A DNA stretch of 44,390 bases. Origin: Micrococcales bacterium UBA7469 (GTDB taxonomy: Bacteria; Actinomycetota; Actinomycetes; Actinomycetales; Microbacteriaceae). The notes below the pieces were generated by a model. That model was not told the DNA's origin. It did not search any database and worked only from the letters and a program-made list of their open reading frames with translations. Below, piece by piece: positions 22,242-29,774 of this stretch (within the stretch, counting starts at the first letter, position 1; each line of letters starts with the position of its first letter). Location: assembly GCA_002479805.1 (NCBI GenBank), contig DLPB01000011.1:72720-117109 (forward strand). The letters run 5' to 3'. Position numbers and translations under genes: made by a program.

Positions 22242-23441
22242 ATGTCTGAGTGGAATCGCTCTGGTGACAGCCAGTTCAGCTTCGGAAATACTTACTCAGC
22301 CCCGCAGGTCGCGGTTCAAAAGCGCAAGCGTCGACCGCTCCGCGCTCTCGGTATTGCCCTCTTTGCACTCACCGCGGCCTTGATTGGTGGAGTGGTTGGA
22401 TCTACCGCATTTACGCTTTCCTACCTCTCGGTTTCTCAGCCAGCACCGGTGGTAGTCAACGACACCGAGCAGGTCAACTGGGTAACCGGTGCTGCATCCA
22501 ATGCTGCGCCGTCAGTTGTGACCCTGGCAGTTGAGTCAGCGGATGGCTCCGGCTCCGGCTCTGGTGTCGCTCTGACCGAGGATGGTTATGTTTTGACTAA
22601 TGCCCACGTTGTCACTCTCGGTGGTCTCACTCAAAATCCGAGCATCACGGTGCAACTCTGGGATGGAGCGGTGTATCCAGCCAAACTAATTGGCTATGAC
22701 TCGGTTTATGACCTAGCGGTTGTCAAGGTGCAGGTTGCTGGCCTCAAGCCAATTAGCTTTGCTGATTCAGACCAGCTGAACGTTGGTGAAAATGTGGTTG
22801 CGATTGGTGCTCCGCTTGGACTGGCGTCAACCGTCACCGAGGGCATCATCTCCGCACTGAATCGAACCATTCAGGTGGCAAGTGCTGAAGTAAGCGAGAA
22901 TCCCGGACTGCAATTCTGGAACGGCACCGGCAATGCCCCGATTTCACTGCAGGTAATTCAGACCGATGCCGCTATCAATCCGGGCAACTCAGGCGGAGCC
23001 CTGGTAAACAGTCAGGGTGAACTAATCGGCATAAACGTTGCAATCGCGACCGCCGGCAACGGCGAGAGCGGCAGCATCGGAGTTGGATTCGCAATCCCAT
23101 CCAACACCGCGTTCCGAATTGCCCAGGAGATCATGGACACCGGGGCTGCCACCCACGGGCTGCTTGGTGCAATGGTGCGGGATAACACCGTGGAGGACTC
23201 GACCTTCTCGACCGGCGCTTTCGTGGAAAAGCTAACCGCTGGCGGCGCTGCGGAAGCTGCCGGTGTGCTACCGGGTGATGTGGTTGTGAAGTTTGCGGGA
23301 CAAAATGTCACCTCGGCATCGGATCTAACCGCGATGGTTCGTGCCGAGCCTGCCGGAGCCTCGGTTGAGATTGAAGTCATTCGAGACGGCGCTCGCAAAA
23401 CCTTTCAGGTGAAGCTCGGCGACGCCTCGGATCTAAGATAA
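22242..23441 (+). CDS. HtrA/DegP-like serine protease with PDZ domain
   Basis: A 399-residue trypsin-like quality-control protease. A basic cytoplasmic stretch (KRKRRPLRALG) precedes one transmembrane segment at about 35-60. The protease domain has the full triad: His122 in TNAHVV, Asp157 in VYDLAVVKV and Ser250 in PGNSGGALV. A single PDZ domain occupies about 310-390 (VEKLTAGGAAEAAGVLPGDVVVKFAG). It should act on the outer face of the membrane on misfolded proteins. AAAGGA five bases before ATG is a normal ribosome site, and the gene has a leader with a hairpin, unlike most first genes in this window. Confidence 0.94.
   Translation: MSEWNRSGDSQFSFGNTYSAPQVAVQKRKRRPLRALGIALFALTAALIGGVVGSTAFTLSYLSVSQPAPVVVNDTEQVNWVTGAASNAAPSVVTLAVESADGSGSGSGVALTEDGYVLTNAHVVTLGGLTQNPSITVQLWDGAVYPAKLIGYDSVYDLAVVKVQVAGLKPISFADSDQLNVGENVVAIGAPLGLASTVTEGIISALNRTIQVASAEVSENPGLQFWNGTGNAPISLQVIQTDAAINPGNSGGALVNSQGELIGINVAIATAGNGESGSIGVGFAIPSNTAFRIAQEIMDTGAATHGLLGAMVRDNTVEDSTFSTGAFVEKLTAGGAAEAAGVLPGDVVVKFAGQNVTSASDLTAMVRAEPAGASVEIEVIRDGARKTFQVKLGDASDLR
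23434..23439 (+). promoter_or_regulatory. -10 hexamer for DUF3039 gene inside htrA end
   Basis: TAAGAT overlaps the last codons of htrA and lies seven bases before the DUF3039 ATG. No Shine-Dalgarno precedes that ATG, so a separate leaderless transcript is likely. Confidence 0.4.
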
Positions 23442-23446
23442 GTCCC

Positions 23447-23692
23447 ATGTCAGATCAGAATTTCGGCACTCAGCTAGAGGAGAGAGTCCTTCTAGATCAG
23501 GGGGACCACGAGCGGTTTTCGCACTACGTGCAAAAGAACAAGATTGTTGAATCTGCCGTGATGGGAAATGCTGTCGTGGCACTTTGCGGCAAAGTTTGGA
23601 TTCCGTCCCGAGACCCGCAAAAGTTTCCCGTTTGCCCAACCTGCAAAGAGATTTACGAGGGCCTAAAGCCCGGGGATGACGAGTCTAAATAA
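23447..23692 (+). CDS. DUF3039 small protein
   Basis: An 81-residue soluble protein of the actinobacterial DUF3039 family: an acidic start, then ERFSHYVQKNKIVESAVMG, VALCGKVWIPSRDP and VCPTCKEIYEGL. One cysteine in LCGKVW and two in CPTC could form a small metal site with a nearby His. Function is unknown. In many actinobacteria it lies beside the nicotinate phosphoribosyltransferase gene, as here; the two genes converge and overlap by eight bases at their stops. Confidence 0.85.
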   Translation: MSDQNFGTQLEERVLLDQGDHERFSHYVQKNKIVESAVMGNAVVALCGKVWIPSRDPQKFPVCPTCKEIYEGLKPGDDESK

Positions 23693-24959
23693 ACTCAACC
23701 GCTACCGCGGCATCTCCTTTAGACAGTCGCAGCGCACCGGCAGGCAATTCGCCAATAGCCAGCCTGTGGTGATCTCGAGCTTTCTGGACGCCAGCTTTTC
23801 CAACAAAATCTGTGTTGATCTCACCGTTTGAAATCATCGCTACCTGCAGGGCGCGTCCGGCCTGAAGCTCGGAGGAGATCAGTTCGGTTTTTGCGACTGA
23901 AGATTCCAGCAATCGGCTTGCAAACTTTCGGCCACCTCGGTTGGTTTTGAGTTTTGAGGTTTTTGCCACATCGACCCAGTCCCCGTTGTCAGAGTGGGCG
24001 ACGAGTTTATAAACAAAGCCTGCGGTCGGGAAGCCAGAACCGGTGACCAGGCTGGTGCCCACCCCGTAGCTATCGATCGGGGCAATTGCGAGGGCGGCGA
24101 TTGTGTATTCATCCAGGTCGCTGGTCACTGTGATCTTGGTTTCGGTGGCTCCGAGCTCATCCAGTTGCTTTCGAACTTCCACCGCCGAGGTGGCGAGGTC
24201 ACCGGAGTCCAAGCGAACCGCGCGAATCTTGCCATCGGTCAGTCGCACCGCGGTTTCAACGGCCTTCTTGACGTCGTATGTGTCAACCAGCAGTGTGGTC
24301 TCATTTCCCATAGATGCAAGTTGCGCTCTGAATGCCTGTTCCTCGTTGTCGTGCAGCAGGGTAAAGGCGTGTGCTGATGTGCCAGTGGTTTCAATTCCAT
24401 ATTTGCTGCCGGCTGCCAGGTTGCTGGTGGCATCAAACCCAGCGATGTAGGCGGCTCGTGCCGCAGCAACCGCTGCTGATTCGTGAGCTCTTCTGGAACC
24501 CATCTCGATCAACCTGCGATCGGCCGATACTGACTTCATGCGGGCAGCAGCCGAAGCTACCGCCGAGTCGTAGTTGAGAATCGAGAGAATCACGGTTTCT
24601 AGAATTACCGCTTCGGCGAAGGTTCCCTCGACGGTCAAAATCGGGGAATGCCCAAAGTAAAGCTCGCCCTCCTGGTAGCCGGAAAGATTTCCTGAGAAGC
24701 GGTAGTTTTCAAGCCACTTCAGAGTTTGGCTGTCAACCACCTGATTCGCGGAAAGGTAAGCGAGTTCTTCGTCGCCGAATCTGAAATTTTGTATTGCCTC
24801 CAGCACACGACCGGTGCCAGCCACCACGCCATAGCGACGTCCGGCGGGCAGTTGCCTGGTGAAGACTTCAAAGACACACGTGCGTTCAGACTTGCCAGAG
24901 CGCAAAGCAGCCTGGAGCATGGTCAGCTCATAGCGGTCGGTATTCAAAGCGGAAGACAC
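23685..24959 (-). CDS. pncB: Nicotinate phosphoribosyltransferase
   Basis: A 424-residue enzyme that joins nicotinate to PRPP with ATP to make nicotinate mononucleotide in NAD salvage. Family hallmarks: TDRYELTMLQAAL at the N-terminus, VFEVFTRQLPAGRRYGVVAG, EMGSRRAHESAAVAAARAAYIAGF with the phosphoribosyl-binding region, GTSAHAFTLLH containing the catalytic His segment, and RLDSGDLATSAVEVRKQLD. Length fits the actinobacterial type. The GTG start at 24959 has TAGGCT six bases upstream and no Shine-Dalgarno. It is divergent from murI, with 40 bases between the starts. Confidence 0.94.
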   Translation of the reverse strand: MSSALNTDRYELTMLQAALRSGKSERTCVFEVFTRQLPAGRRYGVVAGTGRVLEAIQNFRFGDEELAYLSANQVVDSQTLKWLENYRFSGNLSGYQEGELYFGHSPILTVEGTFAEAVILETVILSILNYDSAVASAAARMKSVSADRRLIEMGSRRAHESAAVAAARAAYIAGFDATSNLAAGSKYGIETTGTSAHAFTLLHDNEEQAFRAQLASMGNETTLLVDTYDVKKAVETAVRLTDGKIRAVRLDSGDLATSAVEVRKQLDELGATETKITVTSDLDEYTIAALAIAPIDSYGVGTSLVTGSGFPTAGFVYKLVAHSDNGDWVDVAKTSKLKTNRGGRKFASRLLESSVAKTELISSELQAGRALQVAMISNGEINTDFVGKAGVQKARDHHRLAIGELPAGALRLSKGDAAVAVEFI

Positions 24960-24987
24960 GCCCTAAGCCTATCCATCAGTTGCGCTT

Positions 24988-24993
24988 TAGACT
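24988..24993 (+). promoter_or_regulatory. -10 hexamer of leaderless murI
   Basis: TAGACT followed by TAGCGA and the GTG start at 25000. On the opposite strand TAGGCT serves pncB in the same 40-base divergent region. Confidence 0.5.
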
Positions 24994-24999
24994 TAGCGA

Positions 25000-25821
25000 G
25001 TGGATTCCAGACCAATTGGTGTATTCGACTCAGGTGTCGGAGGCTTGACAGTAGCTCGAGCGATTATCGATCAGTTGCCACACGAATCAATCCACTACGT
25101 TGGCGATACTCTAAATTCCCCATACGGCCCAAAACCAATCTCTGAGGTCAGGCGGCTAGCGCTTGAGGTCATGGATGAACTTGTGGCATCGGGAGTCAAG
25201 CTTTTAGTTATTGCTTGCAATTCAGCATCGGCTGCTGTGCTGCGAGATGCCCGTGAGCGCTACACCGAGGGCCTCGGAGTCCCGGTCATCGAGGTGATCC
25301 AGCCGGCCGTTCGCAAAGCCGTAGGTACCTCTAGAAATCGCAAAGTCGGCGTGATTGGAACTAGCGCTACGGTCAACTCCAAGGCCTACGAAGATGCCTT
25401 TGCAGCAGCAGTTGACTTTGAAATTACTACCGCGGCCTGCCCGTCATTTGTTGACTTTGTCGAGCGCGGAGTTACCTCCGGCCCAGAACTGCTGCGGGCG
25501 GCTGAGGAGTACCTGGCTCCGATCAAAGCGGCCAAGGTTGACACCTTGGTGCTTGGCTGCACCCACTATCCGCTGCTGCAGGCGGCGCTGTCTTACGTGA
25601 TGGGCGATGGGGTGAACCTGGTCTCATCGGCGGATGAGACAGCAAAAGACGTATTTAGGGTCCTAACCGAGCATGACCTGTTGGCACCGAGCGATGCCAA
25701 GCCGAGCTACAAGTTTTATGCCACTGGAAATGCCAAAGAATTCGAGAGCCTAGCCAAACGCTTTTTGGGCCCTGAGGTTAGCGATGTAACCCACATGATA
25801 CGAAAGGCAAACCATGACTAG
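25000..25821 (+). CDS. murI: Glutamate racemase
   Basis: A 273-residue cofactor-independent racemase that makes D-glutamate for peptidoglycan. The N-terminal GVFDSGVGGLTVAR holds the conserved Asp10, the two catalytic cysteines are Cys73 in ACNSAS and Cys187 in GCTHYPLL, and YVGDTLNSPYGPK is also typical. GTG start without Shine-Dalgarno, leaderless by the position of TAGACT. It is the first gene of murI-rph-rdgB, an order common in actinobacteria. The end overlaps rph by eight bases. Confidence 0.96.
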   Translation: MDSRPIGVFDSGVGGLTVARAIIDQLPHESIHYVGDTLNSPYGPKPISEVRRLALEVMDELVASGVKLLVIACNSASAAVLRDARERYTEGLGVPVIEVIQPAVRKAVGTSRNRKVGVIGTSATVNSKAYEDAFAAAVDFEITTAACPSFVDFVERGVTSGPELLRAAEEYLAPIKAAKVDTLVLGCTHYPLLQAALSYVMGDGVNLVSSADETAKDVFRVLTEHDLLAPSDAKPSYKFYATGNAKEFESLAKRFLGPEVSDVTHMIRKANHD

Positions 25822-26554
25822 GCCAAACGGAAGAGCCGAGCACGAGCTTCGCGAAATCAAGATTGAGCGCAATTTCACAATCCACGCCGAAGGTTCGGTG
25901 CTGGTTTCTTTCGGAAACACCAAGGTGCTTTGCAACGCTTCTTTCACTCCCGGCGTGCCTCGCTTCAAGAAAGACTCCGGTGAAGGCTGGGTAACTGCCG
26001 AATATGCAATGCTCCCCAGGGCCACCAATGATCGCTCCGACCGTGAATCGGTCAAGGGCAAGATCGGTGGTCGCACCCACGAAATCTCACGACTGATCGG
26101 TAGGTCGCTGCGCGCCGTGATTGACGTCAAGGCGCTGGGGGAGAACACCATCGTGCTGGACTGCGATGTGCTTCAGGCAGATGGTGGCACCAGAACCGCA
26201 GCAATTACCGGAGCCTTTGTCGCGCTGGCAGACGCAGTGGCATGGGCCAAGCAGCAGGGTTTGATAGCAAAGAGTGCCAAGCCCCTGATTGACACGGTGT
26301 CTGCCGTATCGGTCGGCATCGTTGACGGAGTGGCCGTCACCGATCTTGAGTATGTCGAAGATGTTCGAGCCGACACTGATATGAACGTGGTTGTCACCGG
26401 CCGCGGTCTGTTTGTAGAGGTGCAGGGCACCGCAGAGGCCGAACCATTTGATCGCGATGAGCTCAACCGTCTCTTGGAGCTGGCACTAGAGGCCAATAGG
26501 CAACTGGCCGAGGCTCAGCGAGCAGCCCTAGGCGATGCTTTGGAAGTGCGCTAG
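25814..26554 (+). CDS. rph: RNase PH
   Basis: A 246-residue phosphorolytic 3'-5' exoribonuclease that trims tRNA 3' ends. Hallmarks: RPNGRAEHELREIKIE, GSVLVSFGNTKVLCNA, GEGWVTAEYAMLPRAT, RESVKGKIGGRTHEISRLIGRSLR and DCDVLQADGGTRTAAITGA. The ATG overlaps the murI stop by eight bases and the stop shares one base with the rdgB start, so all three genes are translationally linked. Confidence 0.97.
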   Translation: MTRPNGRAEHELREIKIERNFTIHAEGSVLVSFGNTKVLCNASFTPGVPRFKKDSGEGWVTAEYAMLPRATNDRSDRESVKGKIGGRTHEISRLIGRSLRAVIDVKALGENTIVLDCDVLQADGGTRTAAITGAFVALADAVAWAKQQGLIAKSAKPLIDTVSAVSVGIVDGVAVTDLEYVEDVRADTDMNVVVTGRGLFVEVQGTAEAEPFDRDELNRLLELALEANRQLAEAQRAALGDALEVR

Positions 26555-27129
26555 TGGAGATTGTTTTTGCTACCGGCAATAAGCACAAGGCCCAGGAGGC
26601 CGAGGCCATTTTGCGGCAGGCAAATCCAGGAATTCAGGTTCTCACCTACAAAGGTCCCGAGCCGATCGAGAGCGGCACAACTTTTCTAGAGAATGCCCTC
26701 ATCAAAGCCAGGGCCGCCTATGAGGCAACCGGCAAGCTTTCATTTGCCGACGACTCCGGAATCGCATGTGAGGTCATGGGGGGAGCGCCGGGCATTTTCT
26801 CGGCAATCTGGTCTGGCACCCGAGACGATTCCACTAATCGCAATCTGTTGCTAAAGCAGTTGGAGGACATCCCTGCCGAGCATCGCTCGGCGGCGTTTGT
26901 CTGCACAATCGCAATGGTCGGCCCCGATCAGGAGCTCTCATTCACGGGTGTTTGGCCTGGGTCAATTGCGATGCAGGTGGCCGGGAGCGGTGGCTTTGGT
27001 TATGACCCAGTTTTCATCCCGCATGGGTTAGATGTAACGGCTGCGGAATTGGATCCGGAAGTGAAAAATTCGATATCGCATCGCTTTATGGCACTTCAGC
27101 AAATGGCGGAATACCTAGCCCAGCGCTGA
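26554..27129 (+). CDS. rdgB: dITP/XTP pyrophosphatase (RdgB/HAM1)
   Basis: A 191-residue house-cleaning nucleotidase that removes non-canonical purine triphosphates. It shows VFATGNKHKAQEAE at the N-terminus, TFLENALIKARAAYEATG, SFADDSGIACEVMGGAPGIFSA with the metal-binding Asp pair, GSGGFGYDPVF and SISHR near the end. GTG start shares its first base with the rph stop. Last gene of the murI-rph-rdgB unit; no terminator is visible after it. Confidence 0.96.
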   Translation: MEIVFATGNKHKAQEAEAILRQANPGIQVLTYKGPEPIESGTTFLENALIKARAAYEATGKLSFADDSGIACEVMGGAPGIFSAIWSGTRDDSTNRNLLLKQLEDIPAEHRSAAFVCTIAMVGPDQELSFTGVWPGSIAMQVAGSGGFGYDPVFIPHGLDVTAAELDPEVKNSISHRFMALQQMAEYLAQR

Positions 27130-27152
27130 GTTTGCAGCACCATACATTTTCA

Positions 27153-27192
27153 ATTGTAAAAATTGTAAAGACAATCGGTATCGGTCTGATAC
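27153..27192 (+). promoter_or_regulatory. Possible promoter and operator-like repeats upstream of sugar importer
   Basis: ATTGTAAA occurs twice (27153-27160, 27162-27169), one helical turn apart. The second copy supplies a -35-like TTGTAA, 18 bases before TGATAC (27187-27192). Two inverted repeats overlap this region: ATTGT-N4-ACAAT (27162-27175) and GTATC-N5-GATAC (27178-27192). A second possible -10, TATCCT, is at 27248-27253. Confidence 0.35.
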
Positions 27193-27279
27193 ATCATTGT
27201 TATCTGAATGTAATCGCTTGCAGTCGAAACATCTTCTGCGCTTGTTTTATCCTTGAGGCACCCTCCTAACGTGTGAGGT

Positions 27280-27297
27280 TCGGCCAACGTTGGCCGA
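27280..27297. promoter_or_regulatory. 18-bp perfect palindrome, LacI-type operator candidate
   Basis: TCGGCCAACGTTGGCCGA is a perfect palindrome with the central AACGTT common in LacI-family operators. It lies between the likely promoter and the Shine-Dalgarno (AAAGGA, 27303-27308) of the binding-protein gene, where a bound repressor would block transcription. Confidence 0.5.
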
Positions 27298-27313
27298 TTT
27301 CGAAAGGAAAAAT

Positions 27314-28672
27314 ATGTCAACACTACGTCGTCGCGTGGTTGCTCTTGGAGCAACTGCTGTAGCGGCTACCTTGGTAATGGCCGGTTGCGCAAGCACCGAG
27401 CCAGCAGCCGAGGAGACCACTGCGACTGGATCTGACGCTTGTGCTGCTTACGAGGCCTACATGGGCAACGAGGGCACCGAGGTTGAGATCTACACCACCA
27501 TCATCGACCCAGAGGCATCACTCTTCATCGAGTCTTTCGCTGAGTTCGAGGAGTGCACCGGCATCACCATCAACTGGAACGGAACTCAGGAGTTTGAGGC
27601 TCAGATTTCTGTTCGCGTTGAGGGTGGAACTGCACCTGACATGGCGATCTTCCCACAGCCTGGCCTTTTGGCTAAGTTCGCTGGCAACGGTCTAGTACCT
27701 GCAGACGACGCAACTTCTGCTTCGGTTGACGAGAACTACACCGCTGACTGGAAGAACTACGGCACCATCGACGGCACCTTCTACGGCACCCCACTAGGTG
27801 CAAACGTGAAGTCCTTCGTTTGGTACTCACCAAAGACCTTCGCAGACAAGGGTTGGACCATTCCTACCACTTGGGACGAGCTACTAGCTCTATCTGACAC
27901 CATCGCAGCTGACGGCTCTGTTCAGCCTTGGTGTGTTGGTTTCGGCTCCGGTGACGCTACCGGTTGGGTTGGAACTGACTGGATGGAAGACCTAATGCTT
28001 CGCTTCCAGGACGCTGCTACCTACGACCAGTGGGTATCTGGTGAGCTTGCATTCAACGACCCTAAGGTTGCTCAGGTTCTAGCCGAGGCCGGCAAGATCC
28101 TAAAGAACCCTGCTTACGTTGGTGACGTTGCTTCGATCGCTACCACCACCTTCCAGGAGGGTGGCGCTGGCCTAGTTGACGGCAGCTGTGCAATGCACCG
28201 CCAGGCATCGTTCATCGGTGGCATCCTTGCTGCTGACTACGGCGCAACCATCGTGTCCCCAGAGGACACCACCACCGAGGGTGGAATCACCACCTTCTAC
28301 TTCCCAGGTGTCTCGGCTGACAACAAGCCTGCACTTGGTGGTGGCGAGTTCGTTGGTATCTTCGCTGACCGTCCAGAGGTTCACGCAGTTCACCACTACC
28401 TAACCACTGCTGACTGGAACAACAAGAAGGCTGCTCTTGGTGGCTGGTTCTCTGCAAACCTCGGTCTAGACACCGCTAACGTTGCAGACCCAGTAAACAA
28501 GGTTGCAGTTGAGATCCTTCAGAATGCATCCACCTTCCGCTTCGATGGCTCCGATGTGATGCCAGCCGAGGTTGGAGCTGGTTCATTCTGGAAGGAAATG
28601 ACTGCATGGGTAGCAGAGAACAAGTCTGACAAGGCTGTTCTAGACGCTATCTACGCAAGCTGGCCTTACTAA
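27314..28672 (+). CDS. Carbohydrate ABC transporter substrate-binding lipoprotein (alpha-glucoside type)
   Basis: A 452-residue family 1 extracellular solute-binding protein. The N-terminus has a lipoprotein signal: basic RRR, hydrophobic core and lipobox LVMAGC, so the mature protein is anchored to the outer membrane face by its Cys. An acidic, Thr-rich linker precedes the binding domain, which includes FEECTGITINWNGTQEFE and GTAPDMAIFPQPG. The similarity is to the AglE group of alpha-glucoside binding proteins, judged by context and by the GH13 enzyme nearby. The ATG at 27314 follows AAAGGA; an in-frame ATG at 27290 lies inside the palindrome and is rejected. Codon use is strongly biased (for example nearly only GAG for Glu and AAC for Asn), suggesting very high expression. 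Confidence 0.88.
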   Translation: MSTLRRRVVALGATAVAATLVMAGCASTEPAAEETTATGSDACAAYEAYMGNEGTEVEIYTTIIDPEASLFIESFAEFEECTGITINWNGTQEFEAQISVRVEGGTAPDMAIFPQPGLLAKFAGNGLVPADDATSASVDENYTADWKNYGTIDGTFYGTPLGANVKSFVWYSPKTFADKGWTIPTTWDELLALSDTIAADGSVQPWCVGFGSGDATGWVGTDWMEDLMLRFQDAATYDQWVSGELAFNDPKVAQVLAEAGKILKNPAYVGDVASIATTTFQEGGAGLVDGSCAMHRQASFIGGILAADYGATIVSPEDTTTEGGITTFYFPGVSADNKPALGGGEFVGIFADRPEVHAVHHYLTTADWNNKKAALGGWFSANLGLDTANVADPVNKVAVEILQNASTFRFDGSDVMPAEVGAGSFWKEMTAWVAENKSDKAVLDAIYASWPY

Positions 28673-28702
28673 TAAGCAGCAAAGTTACAAATAGCTAAAT
28701 AA

Positions 28703-28734
28703 GCTGTGGGGTCTGCGTCTGCAGGCCCCACAGC
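28703..28734 (+). promoter_or_regulatory. Intercistronic hairpin between binding protein and permease
   Basis: A 14-bp stem (28703-28716 with 28721-28734, one T-G wobble) closed by GTCT. No T-run follows, so it is not a full intrinsic terminator. It probably protects the upstream message from 3' exonucleases or partly ends transcription, giving more binding protein than permease. Confidence 0.6.
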
Positions 28735-28763
28735 CCTTACTAAAAGGTTGTTAGGATTCGGTC

Positions 28764-29774
28764 ATGTTCAATCTCGCACTCCACACGGCGCGGAAAACCC
28801 CCGTGGACATCATTGCGGAGAACTTCACTCTGCTTGCGCTGGCTCTGTTGAGCTTCGGCGCGGCCATATTTCTGATCTTCCTAATCGCCTCTCGTACTTC
28901 GGTAAAGACCCAAGAATGGTTGAAGTACCTGGTCTTCCTAGTTCCATCTATTTTGCTTTTGGTTGTCGGTTTGATTTACCCGGCAATTCGTACCCTGATT
29001 CTGTCCTTTATGGACAAAGAAGCCGAGCAGTTCGTCGGCTTTGAAAACTACATTTGGGCCTTCACAATCCCTGAAATCACCGTTGTTCTGACCAACACAG
29101 CAATCTGGGTGGTTACCGCTCCGATTCTCTCAACCATCATCGGTCTAGCGATTGCCTACATGACCGACCGCATGAAGCGCCCAGCTGCGATCAAGTCGCT
29201 CATCTTTATGCCAATGGCAATCTCATTTGTTGGTGCCGGTGTGATCTGGAAGTTCGTTTACAACTACCAGCCTCGCGAAGACAAGCCGGACATTGGTCTA
29301 CTTTCTGCAATCTTCAAGGGCCTCGGACTCACTCCGCCAAACTGGCTGCTGGAAGCTCCGCTGAACACCTTCTTGCTTATTGTGGTGATGATTTGGATTC
29401 AGACTGGATTTGCCATGGTCGTACTTTCGGCGGCACTGAAGAACGTCCCGGACGAAGTTGTAGAGGCAGCGATGCTGGACGGTGCAACCCCATGGAAGCG
29501 TTTCTACTTGGTATCGGTACCAATGATTCGTGCCACCATCGTGGTCGTTCTTACCACCATCACCATTGGAACCCTTAAGGTATTCGACATCGTTAGAACC
29601 ATGACCGGTGGAAACTTCCAGACCAACGTCATTGCGAACGAAATGTACTCCCAAGCTTTTAGGCAGATGAACTACGGCCAGGGCTCCGCCTTGGCGATCA
29701 TCTTGTTCGTCGCCATTGTTCCGATCATCATCTACAACATTCGCCAACTTCGCCTCGAGAGGACGGAAAGATAA
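28764..29774 (+). CDS. Sugar ABC transporter permease (MalF/AglF-like)
   Basis: A 336-residue inner-membrane permease with about eight hydrophobic segments. The EAA loop that contacts the ATPase is clear: EAAMLDGATPWKRFYLVSVPM (about residues 234-254). YNYQPREDKPDIGLL and MIWIQTGFAMVVLSAALKNVP are typical of the alpha-glucoside AglF group. Two helices before residue 70 form an N-terminal extension. It is the second gene of the importer operon, separated from the binding-protein gene by a hairpin, and its stop shares one base with the next start. Confidence 0.9.
   Translation: MFNLALHTARKTPVDIIAENFTLLALALLSFGAAIFLIFLIASRTSVKTQEWLKYLVFLVPSILLLVVGLIYPAIRTLILSFMDKEAEQFVGFENYIWAFTIPEITVVLTNTAIWVVTAPILSTIIGLAIAYMTDRMKRPAAIKSLIFMPMAISFVGAGVIWKFVYNYQPREDKPDIGLLSAIFKGLGLTPPNWLLEAPLNTFLLIVVMIWIQTGFAMVVLSAALKNVPDEVVEAAMLDGATPWKRFYLVSVPMIRATIVVVLTTITIGTLKVFDIVRTMTGGNFQTNVIANEMYSQAFRQMNYGQGSALAIILFVAIVPIIIYNIRQLRLERTER

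Noticed and set aside
28703..28734. Hairpin called as an intrinsic terminator
   Set aside because: No T-run follows the stem, and the two downstream permease genes need transcription from the binding-protein promoter.
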